This document shows positions 1 through 8,322 of a stretch of 23,058 bases of DNA, piece by piece (the first letter of the stretch is position 1; each line of letters starts with the position of its first letter). Both the position numbers and the translations under genes were made by a program. The DNA lies in NCBI GenBank assembly GCA_010014835.2, contig JAAAKB020000003.1, positions 791,964-815,021 on the forward strand. Reading direction: 5' to 3'. The stretch is from Apostichopus leukothele. Its lineage: Eukaryota > Echinodermata > Holothuroidea > Aspidochirotida > Stichopodidae. The notes under the pieces were generated by a model. The model was not told where the DNA came from, searched no databases, and was given only the letters and a program-made list of their open reading frames with translations.

Positions 1-1172
1 AGTCAACGTCAATGACCTCAAGTCACATCCCCTCCCTTTTCAAAATCCTCAACCAGTGTAGAAGAGAAAGAAAAGAGGGGCTAATAGTCCCCAACAAGTA
101 CCCTGTTTTGGAGAAAGGGGGGAAAAGTTATCAAATTATGCTGATATATTTCTTGAAATATATATTTGTCTCAAGGATTAATAACTATGTTGGAAGTTTG
201 CTAAAGAATAACCGACTAAGACGAATCATTCCATTTTGGAAAAGAGGTTTTGCTAGAACATTGAGCCTACTAAAAACATTCAGATTTATTTCATGTTTTT
301 TTTAGTAAAATAAAAGTAAGTTAAACATCTGTCGAATGGCTTCTTTCTTTTTGCACATATTTCACGACGTTAACTCACTCAGAACTGATATAGTTGAAGT
401 TAATAAGTATAAACACTTAGATTATCTCTCTGACCTTCATATGGCCTAAACAACAGAACATTGTAAGGATTTCTTTAGGCACAAACAAATTATGTTGATA
501 TGTTGTAGATCACGTTAAAAATCAGATGTTATTTCTTGAACAATATTAATTTTTTTGAGAATTTACCATTTTAGCATTTGAGGTTCATCAATTGAAGTGG
601 CTGGACTACCTAGTCTAACACACTGGTCATTAACTAAGTCAGTAAAATGAAGATAATTTGCAATGTTTCACTGAATTGATTCACTTGGATATAGTTTCAT
701 ATCAAGTAAGTAAAAGTAAAATCTCTTCTCACGATTCATATCAACCGAATCTTTATCAGAAACTTTATCAGATCACGGATGCTTGAATCAGAAATAAATT
801 GACATTATAGATAGGCCTATTATTGTCTTTTTTGCCTTGTTTGTAGTCTTGTTTTTTCTTGAAGAGGTTAAGAAAGGATAACCCAGCACCTTTTATAAAT
901 TGGACGAGGTTACAATTCATTATTATAATTACTCTTTCGTGTAATTAAGGGTTTCTTGCTTGTTAATAATATTTGTTTATGGTCACTAACTTTGTTAACA
1001 GTATCTCTGTTTTCTAGTATACCCTTCGTACTATTGTTGTCCCTTACTGTACTGTATGTTATGCTTTTCTGTTTGATAATGTGAAAATAAATTTCAAATT
1101 CTAAACATATCAGTTGCTAGAAAATCCCGTATAAGAAAAGGAAGTCATAAAAAGTGATGGCGCTATCTTCAA
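1..1172. other. Intergenic, no gene seen
   Basis: AT-rich sequence without a convincing coding frame. The only longer open frame, near the left edge, has no splice context and a composition like its surroundings. An AATAAA hexamer at about 1086 in a T/A-rich setting could be the polyadenylation signal of a gene lying to the left, but no coding sequence is attached to it, so this is weak. An AGGCCT-containing palindromic word sits near 812-822. Confidence 0.5.
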
Positions 1173-1226
1173 TTTCTGCGCAGAGCCGTATATATATATA
1201 TGTCTATATACGGCTCTGTTTCTGCG
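1173..1226. mobile_element. 38-bp palindromic hAT-like mini-insertion
   Basis: A 38-bp insert (1181-1218) consists of two perfect 14-bp inverted arms, CAGAGCCGTATATA and its reverse complement, around a 10-bp TA-rich centre. It is flanked by an exact 8-bp direct repeat, TTTCTGCG, at 1173-1180 and 1219-1226. Eight-bp target-site duplications and termini fitting YARNG (here CAGAG) are hallmarks of the hAT superfamily. The element is therefore best read as an extreme internal-deletion derivative, or a two-terminus fusion, of a hAT transposon. It is far too short to encode anything. The perfect arms and duplication suggest a young insertion. An alternative is a palindrome formed by replication template switching, though that would not explain the 8-bp duplication. 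Confidence 0.6.
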
Positions 1227-2788
1227 AAATCCTGGTTTGCGAGAACTGTCACGCATCCCACATGCATGCTACAAATCCAACCACGGTATCATTTCTTCAA
1301 GCTTCTAATCAAAAATTGACTTGTCAAGAGAATGTGTTTTTGTCAAGTATCTTGTCAAATAACGACGAACTTTTTAAAAGTTTGACCATCGGTGTGGTGT
1401 CATGCATAGTTTTACCCGTATTTACCAAATGACGGGACAAGTTAAAGGTAACTGTATGCAGAAAGTTTGGTCTTCATAGGTCCTAGCGAAAATAAAAAAA
1501 ATGTTTCTATATCTTTCATTCAACATCGACTGTCATTGAGCAATTTGTAGATCATTTTAAACATTTGATTTGAGGCCATCAAAGTCAGTAATGGAGTTCC
1601 CACAGTGGATTGTATTGTGTATGATGAACTGAGCTATGGTTTGTCATACACTAAGCCGTATTTTTGAGCCTAAAAAGTTTAAAAGATCATTTCTATTTTT
1701 AGATGCATTGTGTAGTGACAGGTTAATGTACTGTATAGTTCTTCATAATTTTAAAAAAAAAATATATTAAAAAAAAAATAATAATAATGACAGTAACAGA
1801 TGTATTTCATTGGAACTACTTAGAACTTCTCGATATAACTTTCACAACGTTGGAAATTCAAAACAATGTTGTTAAAAATAAAACGTTAGTAGCCCTAACA
1901 TCCGTTAAAATTTCGTGCTCAAAGGAATTCACGTGAAACAATGAGCCTAGATAATAATGAGAAATCCAGACAGGATTTATATATGCTACAATGACTCCTA
2001 CCCATCGCCGACCCAGTGTCACCTCTATCAGTGATTCACCTTGAAATATAAGGCACCTCGGCATGTCCTATTGATTGTCATTACAATGTGCTTCTTCAAC
2101 CCGGCGTCTAGCTAAACGTTCAATGTCACAAACTCTAATATAATTTCGAGGGGCCTCTCGGTGCAACTCGTGAAAAACCGGGAACGTTGATCAAGGAATA
2201 TTCCAGGGGCAGAGTATGTGAACCTTATATGGAACAGAAATATTATATGTCACACCGTTACTTATAAACCCCATGTCAATATTTTGTTCCTAAGTCGAAA
2301 TATGGTTGTGCAGTTTGAACATAAACCCTGTTTTTTTGAATGGCTAGGACCTCGATTCATCCAGGGAGTTGATCATAGTGGGTAGTTTGTGATGTCATCA
2401 TATTATTCTTGATTTCGCATAAAAAAATATGCTGGAAATTTTCTGTTAGTCAAAACCACACCCTGAAAACCTTTTGTATGGCGAAGATAAGAATTATTCA
2501 AACTTCCATCGAAACAGACAACAGCAGAATAAATTATGTTATCATAGTCATTTGAGATGGAAATGTTTTTGTTCTTTCTTGAAAGTATTTCAAATTTCAA
2601 TAATTTATCCACAGAGGAAAATAATTGGCTCATTTACATAATAAAAAGTTGGATCTTGATGAAATTTTAAATACAGTGATTATTTGCAGCTATACTAAGC
2701 CTTAACTTTTCAAATGTGTCACATTTCAAGAAGGTAATAAAAAAAAACTTAAAGGTTAGCCAGTCAATATAAGATACATCCAATCAAG
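1227..2788. other. Intergenic, no gene seen
   Basis: No coding exon, RNA gene or clear repeat family was recognised. The stretch contains a poly(A)/AAT-rich simple sequence at about 1750-1790 and short open frames on the minus strand (for example 1858-2064 and 2403-2633). Their composition is like the surrounding AT-rich DNA, and they carry no splice signals that would make them believable exons. Confidence 0.45.
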
Positions 2789-2892
2789 CAGGGGGCACAA
2801 CCACATAAGGCTCCCCCAAAATAAGACTGTTATTACACCCCTAGCCTGATCGACGTACCCCCTCCCAAATACAAAAGGTAGATGCGCCCCTG
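2789..2892. mobile_element. Short hAT-like MITE, degenerate
   Basis: The left end begins CAGGGGGCACAACC. The reverse complement of the right end begins CAGGGGCGCATCTACC, and both are followed by G-rich tracts when read inward (GGGGGAGCC and GGGAGGGGG). CAGGGGCG-type ends with G-rich subterminal tracts are typical of nonautonomous hAT elements in marine invertebrates. The interior is only about 100 bp and cannot encode a transposase. The 8-bp flanks (2781-2788 and 2893-2900) do not match, so the duplication has decayed or one end is misplaced. The superfamily is an inference from the termini. Confidence 0.5.
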
Positions 2893-3104
2893 GTAACTGA
2901 ATATTGAGATGGGGTGTGGAATGTTTCACTGTATAAGATAAGTTTAACTTATCTGACACCGGAATATCTATGTTGGGCTATAAATTATGCATATTCATAT
3001 CCTTTCGATTATCATGTAGCGGAGACCGAAGTGGGTCAGTTATGACTATAAGTTATTTATGTCTCCAATTTTAAATCCTTAGATATGTAAAATGTGGTAC
3101 TTTT

Positions 3105-3294
3105 TTAAGAAAAGGCACCCAGGAAAGAACCTGGGCACGAAAACCAAACTTCCGAACGACTGATCCGCTCTCAACCCCAGTCCCCTTATACATCGAGATT
3201 GTGACTGTGTGATCATCATCGGGTGTGTATCACCATTCCCCTCGAAAGGGAACATATACTATACATGATCTTAGCCAAAACGCCGAGAAGCGTG
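3105..3294 (-). repeat. U2 snRNA-headed SINE-like element or U2 pseudogene
   Basis: Read on the minus strand from 3294, the first 45 nt match the 5' end of vertebrate U2 snRNA at 39 of 45 positions by hand alignment, including the block GCTTCTCGG and TTTTGGCTAAGATCA. The branch-point-recognition segment of U2 (GUAGUA) appears as ATAGTA. After about nt 45 the similarity to U2 stops. About 140 nt of unrelated sequence follow, ending in a 6-bp hairpin (CCCAGG / CCTGGG, 3118-3135) and a T/A-rich tail. The total of about 185-190 nt is close to U2 length. A conserved snRNA head on an unrelated body with a 3' hairpin matches the published class of SINEs with snRNA-derived heads. A heavily diverged U2 pseudogene is the alternative. 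I saw no clean Sm site, so it is unlikely to be a functional U2. Confidence 0.55.
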
Positions 3295-3423
3295 GTTTCA
3301 TTTCTTTACTATTATAATGTTTGTAACTCTGATCTAACACAGGGATATACACTCGATTTTCAAGTAAGAGTTTCCCAGTTAACTTATGTACTTGTTGACC
3401 ACGGTAGGATCAGCTGAGTTGTC

Positions 3424-3478
3424 ATACAACTCCCTGGTAGGATGAGCAGGGAGTTGTTCCATAACAACTCCCTGGGAT
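3424..3478. repeat. Three alternating inverted copies of a CAACTCCCTG word
   Basis: The word (A)CAACTCCCTG occurs at about 3427-3437, its reverse complement CAGGGAGTTG at 3450-3459, and the forward word again at about 3467-3477. The middle copy can pair with either outer copy, giving two mutually exclusive hairpins of 10-12 bp with loops of about 10 and 7 nt. There is no coding potential. It may be a remnant of a foldback element, and no protein or RNA family was recognised. Confidence 0.5.
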
Positions 3479-3997
3479 GAGGTAGTTTCCTTGACCCAAA
3501 CAGACGCAACTTGGTATTTCTGAGTTACTTCCTGCTACAAAGCCAGTTGTTGTTCAAGGAAGTTCTCTCATATTGTGTACCCGGTGGTCTTATATCGCCA
3601 GTACAAATATTCTTCATTAGTTTCCTGTCGCTATTTAAGAAATATTTCGTTTCTTAGTTCTTCTTGAAACGGTTTGGCTAGCTGTCAAGGTACTCTGATT
3701 TTAAGGCTTCATCGGATGTCTATTTTGGTTTAGACGATTACACTACTCTTGTATTGGTAAATGATTTGTAAGCCAATAGAAGGAATACAAATTTTATAGC
3801 TGAGTTGTAATAACATCACGTTCTCTTTATAGTTGATAGATAGAGTCACATAATGTTAGTAAAATTTAATAAATGGTGATGCAGAAATTGCAATCAAAAC
3901 AATGTTGTAATAAACTGGAAAGGACATTGGTCTGCAAAAGCAACATTCAGAACTAGCGTCCTCAATTTTTTCTCCAGGCGATTATATTTTTTTGGTT
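3479..3997. other. No gene seen; upstream flank of putative promoter
   Basis: AT-rich DNA with no coding frame worth reporting and no recognised repeat. It lies directly upstream of the CRE/ETS cluster and would be the distal promoter if the gene model is right. Confidence 0.35.
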
Positions 3998-4066
3998 CAC
4001 CTGAGGCGCTGTGCTAGTCAATGACGTCATTTTAAAATATAGTAAGTTTGATTTTTTACTTCCGGG
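3998..4066 (+). promoter_or_regulatory. Putative promoter: E-box, CRE and ETS sites
   Basis: Three textbook factor-binding words lie within 70 bp: an E-box CACCTG at 3998-4003, a full palindromic CRE (ATGACGTCAT, 4021-4030) and an ETS core ACTTCCGGG at 4058-4066. A TA-rich TTTTAAAATATA lies between the CRE and the ETS site. Clustered CRE plus ETS words are common just upstream of animal transcription starts, and a perfect splice donor follows about 290 bp downstream. The transcription start itself cannot be placed from sequence. Any one of these words can occur by chance; the clustering and the position are the support. Confidence 0.4.
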
Positions 4067-4069
4067 TTG

Positions 4070-4351
4070 TGCTTCAGCTACACAGTAAACATGTGTTGAA
4101 AATTTCTGTACGAGCAGCTGGCGGCAAAGATCAAGCTTGATCGATGAAGTTAATCTTTAAAGTCAGTAACAGAGGAAACAGGTAAACTGTAACAACTGGG
4201 TACCTGTTAACTTGGCTGACGCAGTCAGGCAGAAAAACGTAAATACGTGAACTGAAGCAATTCCACGAGATTCGAATCTTGCAATTTACTGGATAAGCAG
4301 TACTGTACAACGGGATACATTGTAAATCGGAGCGTCCGTTGGAACTTGGAG
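4070..4351 (+). other. Putative 5' UTR exon (end set by donor)
   Basis: The segment ends in GGAG|GTAAGT, a perfect-consensus donor with the intron starting at 4352. It contains no long open frame in the sense direction, as expected for a noncoding first exon. The left border is arbitrary, taken as just after the ETS site. A second good donor, TATG|GTAAGT with the intron starting at 4677, could be an alternative end. The next good acceptor with coding sequence is at 5645-5646. The model is inferred from splice consensus only. Confidence 0.3.
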
Positions 4352-4800
4352 GTAAGTCTAACGTAGAAAAATAACACAATTTTCTGTATGGTGAGGATTG
4401 CCGAACAAATGTTCAACACGTACAACAGAACTGAAACGACTTCAGGGCTCAGTGACGGTATACAAAGAAAGTACTACTGAGTAAATTTGACCTAGCCAGG
4501 CCTTAGTTCGGCACACAGTAGGCCTATTCTCCATCGATTGATTCTATGCCTAGTCTCAGGAACACTGTTGCTCGCAGACGACGGTGTTCAATTCTGCGAT
4601 ATTGTAGACTTAGTACTACTAGCACTACTACTGCTCTAGTAACAGTGACTAACAGAGACCTATGTCTAGGTCTATGGTAAGTTATATGTATGCATAGGCT
4701 AGGCCAATAAAGTTACACCAGTATTGGTTTTGTAGTTTGTCAGCACTAAACAGGCATTTGGAATGACTTCAATCACAGTCAAGATACATATGCGTGCACA

Positions 4801-4870
4801 GGCCTGACATTTCCATCCAAGCAGGATCTAGGCAAGTGGTTAGCCTCTGCTAGGATCGAAATATCAGGCT
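4801..4870. repeat. Inverted pair of hammerhead-repeat remnants
   Basis: Two short remnants of the repeat described at 5397-5605 and 15405-15729 face each other. One lies on the minus strand at 4801-4833 and one on the plus strand at 4842-4870, separated by 8 nt. The plus remnant keeps AGCCTCTG and CTAGGATCGAAA but lacks the 12 nt between two CTG words of the fuller copies, the pattern of a deletion between short direct repeats. The minus remnant keeps GATCCTGCTTGGAT and GTCAGGCC. Together they form a long imperfect hairpin. Both are far from intact. Confidence 0.55.
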
Positions 4871-5396
4871 CTCATATTTTTACATATATAGACAAAAGAA
4901 TGAACAGGCTAAATATAAAATTTAATAAAGTTTAAAAAAAAGAAGAAGCCTCATGCCATTTGAAAATGTTCCCATGGTCTAAAGCTTTGGTTGCTAGGCC
5001 ATGTTCTACTTATGTATAAAGGGTAACTTTGCTTCGTAGTAGCAGTTTATAATGTTATTACCAAGCTACAGTAGTACTGACACACATTTCAAGCCACAAA
5101 GGTGCCGGGTAGCAATTAGGTAACTACTTAAGTTTTCATCACTTTCCTTCCCCTCCCCCTACAAGTGCAAAATTTTGCACAGTGTCCTACTAATAATTCC
5201 TACTGATCCAAATCTGATACAGTACCTCTTGTACACCAATCCCACCCCCCTCCCCACCTCTCCCCCATCCGACTGACAAACTTGGGTACATTTTCCCAAA
5301 AACAATTTCTGCATTGAACTTTAATACCAAAGAGATTTTATTGAAATATTGCTTCTAAAGATAATAATGCAAAGGGTGTGCCTGAATGGTTGCCGT

Positions 5397-5605
5397 GATA
5401 GTCTAAAGTAAAATAAAATAAAATAAAACTTTTAGCAAACCGCTTATCCACTAGAGAGTCTGTGTAAGAGAATGTGTAAAAGTAAGTTGGCCTGACGTTT
5501 CGATCCTAGCAGGATCTTCTTCAAACTTCAAAGGCTAAATGACAAGTAACAACAACAGAAGGGACAAAAACATGCACAGAATACAGACAGGTTGATGAGC
5601 ATCTA
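5397..5605 (-). repeat. Hammerhead-bearing retrozyme/PLE-like repeat, copy 1
   Basis: On the minus strand the copy runs from about 5601 to 5397. Its upstream part (5536-5600) aligns closely with 15611-15674 of the plus-strand copy. Then follows the hammerhead-like core at 5489-5535: a purine-rich GAAGAA strand, a hairpin GATCC/GGATC with a 5-nt loop, GAAAC, GTC and GGCC. Downstream come GGCCAACTTACTTTTACACA and then GTTTGCTAAAAG plus a TTTTA-rich tract (5403-5440). In the other copy that tract lies at the opposite end, so the two are circularly permuted. Relative to the other copy this one has a 7-nt duplication (TTTGAAG) next to the core, so the ribozyme is probably inactive. There is no coding capacity. 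Confidence 0.65.
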
Positions 5606-5660
5606 ATTTATAATTTAATTCATAATTCATAATTTAATCTTTACAGCACTGACTGTGATC

Positions 5661-6015
5661 ATGGAAGATGACGTGTCTCATTGCTCCCCAAATTCGCACC
5701 ACATGCCTGTATCGTTGGGTTATTCTAATCGGCCCATCCCACCCATCAGGGTACAGAGCGATACGCCATGTCCTCCCTCGAACTCCACCACTCCCATCCC
5801 GCATCACCTAAAGCACATCAAGCAGGAGCAGATCGAGGTCAACGGGGACTGCGATGACATCTGCTCGTTCGTGGTGCCCGCATTGCCGAGCGCACACCGT
5901 GGACACTTGAAGGATAAGGTGGACGTAAACGGTGACAATATCAGACAGGGAGAGGAGTTGAGAACGTACACGACCTTAGAGGCCAGTCAGAAGAAGAAAC
6001 TAACTCACCAAGCAG
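5661..6015 (+). CDS. N-terminal coding exon of an unidentified, probably nuclear, protein
   Basis: This is the strongest coding signal in the window. The exon opens after a TTTACAG acceptor (5641-5646). An ATG at 5661 follows CACTGACTGTGATC, and the frame runs 118 codons to a CAG|GTAAAG donor at 6016, leaving one overhanging nucleotide (phase 1). The frame is also open upstream to the acceptor (Leu-Thr-Val-Ile before Met), so the Met could be internal, but a start here after a noncoding exon is the simpler model. The segment is clearly GC-richer than its surroundings. The protein is hydrophilic, with an acidic start (MEDD), Pro/Ser/His-rich residues 9-50, a SUMO-acceptor-type IKQE at 53-56, then Asp/Asn-rich and basic (KKK at 111-113) parts. 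There is no signal peptide, membrane segment or zinc-finger pattern. Such tails are common in transcriptional regulators. I do not recognise the family. Confidence 0.75.
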
Positions 6016-6849
6016 GTAAAGTGAGATTTATTAGGATAAATGTATTTGACATACGTACTACCCAGATCTGTTCACATGGTTTAAAGTTATATCTGATCCT
6101 GTACCTGAAAGACCTGAAGTCTGTTAAAAGAAGCCCAATGAATTTGATGTCGCATCTTTTACATTCTGTCTGTACCACTCTGCAAAATGCATTTTGAAAA
6201 TGGCTTCTTTAATCTGTACAGTAGATTGGTAACTGTTAGGACTCTCAGGTACTTCTGCTGGGTCACCTGACACTTCCTTAGACATGTATTATTCTGAATA
6301 CAGTATTTGCGTTCTAAAATGTTACACAGGCCTTTTAAACGTGGTAACTTCTTTGTGCCCATCTTTTGCTATCCTATACGATTGTTTTGTTCTCTTTTGT
6401 TCGGTAAAGTTACCAAACAGATGCATGACGAAATTGTCATTCCCTGTTCAGTGTGGAAATTGCATGAATTCCTTCTATTAAAAGTCAAAATTCGTTGCCG
6501 TCAGACAAACTGAGGCTTATTCATTTATGAGTGCATGGACGTCATATCAAGCATCAGATGAATTATTAACCCTAGTAAGCTACCAAACATGCATTAATTA
6601 TCAAAATTAGGCCAACAAAAACAACCTTGATTTCGATCAGCTGTGACCAAGTGTCGAAAGATTCATGTAGCAGTTACCAGTAGACACATAAAGAGCAAAA
6701 ATGCTGTGATTGTGAGGAGACAGGTAGGCTCATAGCTTATGATTGTCCCAACCAGGTAAGTTTTTGAACTCGCAAGGGCAGTACTGAAGCACATCAAACC
6801 CACAATCTCATTGGTGTTTATATGATTAAACAATCGCTGCGAGAATGCC
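6016..6849 (+). other. Intron sequence, no further exon seen
   Basis: The reading frame of the upstream exon stays open into the intron to 6197. This looks fortuitous, because the strong donor at 6016 and the drop in GC content argue against read-through. A near-perfect donor (CCAG|GTAAGT, intron start 6756) stands alone with no believable exon before it. A stretch at 6694-6724 resembles 20979-21010 (26 of about 31 positions by hand), suggesting a shared but unnamed repeat. Confidence 0.45.
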
Positions 6850-7086
6850 TTAAAAGAATAGTCCAGGTCAAAATTTGGTTTTGATATATGTTAAAGAGGA
6901 ACATAATCTTAGCATTCTGAACATTATTTTTCCGTGTGCAACTATGACATCGAAAGGTGGCAACTTCAACTGTCAGTATCTCAAAAATGGTACATAGGAA
7001 ATTGAATGCAAATGTCACCAGAATGCTTAGATTATGTTCCTCTTTAACATATCAAAAAGAAAATTTGACCTGGACTATTCTTTTAA
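6850..7086. mobile_element. MITE with about 66-bp terminal inverted repeats and TTAA flanks
   Basis: The left arm 6850-6917 and right arm 7020-7086 are inverted copies with only a few differences. They share TTAAAAGAATAGTCCAGG, GTTAAAGAGGAACATAATC and GCATTCTG. The central part of about 100 bp is unique. Both outer edges read TTAA (6850-6853 and 7083-7086), fitting a TTAA target-site duplication as used by piggyBac- and Kolobok-type transposases; a TA duplication (Tc1/mariner style) cannot be excluded. The element of about 230 bp has no coding capacity. High arm similarity suggests it is relatively young. It lies in the inferred intron. Confidence 0.75.
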
Positions 7087-8218
7087 GTACACTTTTCAAA
7101 CAGATCCAGACACAGGTCTGTCTGTGATGAGAAAAAGTGGTAGTAAGTTTTCCAAGAAAATGTAAATTCAAGTTCCTTTAACCTAAACATGAACTGAGGT
7201 TAAAATAACAGCTTTTTAAAGTTTCCGCCATTCTATTTGCAGTTTTGAAACTTCTCAATATTCTCAGTTTATTACTAGTTTATACCAAATGAAAGGAAAA
7301 CATAAAACCTTGTCTGACAGAGGCTTCTCGTTTCTGAGAACACTGATATTGCCTTGAATAATTCTCACATACATGTCAGTGTATGGTAGTAGAGGAAAAG
7401 ATTGACGTTAAATAGTGTAATTACTACACGCTTACAGTGTAAGGACCATGTTCTAGTTTGATAGTGTAGATTACTTCACAAAGTTAAAGCTACAGTAGTC
7501 TAGAGTACTTAGAGCTCTAGGGTTTACTGCGTTAAGTGGCAAGGTAGAGCATGTAATTTTCTAATTTATTATAGAATACATCTAGACTGAAAATGGAAAT
7601 GAACAGATTGTACAGTTTATAAAGATATGCATAGAACTCCTGAGAACTGTATGTATACAGTACTGTAGGAATACTGTCTGTGTACAGAACCAATCAGTCA
7701 AACAAGTGAAAGGAAAAAAGAAAAAAAAGGAAAAAAAAAAGGCCTGACCCTGGTTTACCCTCATCATAAGGGCTGATATTTTCTCCAACTGGAATTGTTT
7801 TCTGTATGCATGACTCTTAAAGCAAAACAAGAAAGGGTATTTGCCATTTGATATTCCATTTGGCTTTGACCCTTGATCTGTGCAACTCTATCTGGAATGT
7901 GTTGGAGGAAAATTGACCTTGTTAGGCAGATTTGGTGACAGTCTTGAGCCCATAAAAAACTGCAAAAATAGAAAGAAAAGACTGACAGGACATGCATTCA
8001 CTCTTTTGAGTGTTATGAAACTATGGACAATATTGAAAATTACACAATGGGGTTTGTACAGTTACTTTATAGTATGTAGTATATCGTCAGTCGGACTTTA
8101 ATAATGAAAGAAACAAACAAGTACCTGAAGGTTTGCAGTGTAAAAATGTAACATTACTGTGTGCTTTGCAATGTAAACAGGGGTTAGAGAAGTTCTATTG
8201 AGGACTCTGGATTATAAT
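7087..8218. other. Intronic/intergenic, simple sequence only
   Basis: No exon was recognised. A purine-rich A/G tract lies at about 7705-7742. Short open frames on both strands (7582-7997 minus, 7880-8101 plus) are not flanked by matching splice sites and look like chance frames. Confidence 0.4.
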
Positions 8219-8227
8219 TGTATGGAA

Positions 8228-8322
8228 GGATCTAAAGAAAGAAATAAAGACAGACAGACAGACAGACAGAAAGATCTATAGACAGAAATAAGGGAAATAA
8301 TGAGAGAGAGAAAGAAAGACCT
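8228..8322. repeat. Purine-rich microsatellite, (AGAC)n and (GA)n/(GAAA)n
   Basis: A compound simple repeat: AAAGAAATAAAGACAG leads into at least five AGAC units around 8250-8271, followed after a short interruption by GAGAGAGAAAGAAAGA near 8303-8319. It has no coding meaning and is likely length-polymorphic. The AATAAA inside is part of the repeat and not a convincing poly(A) signal. Confidence 0.8.

Noticed and set aside
1080-1100. AATAAA as the end of an upstream gene
   Set aside because: No coding sequence or last exon could be found to its left; AATAAA is frequent by chance at this base composition.
3105-3294. Functional U2 snRNA gene
   Set aside because: Similarity ends after about 45 nt, the branch-point-recognition segment differs, and no clear Sm site was found.
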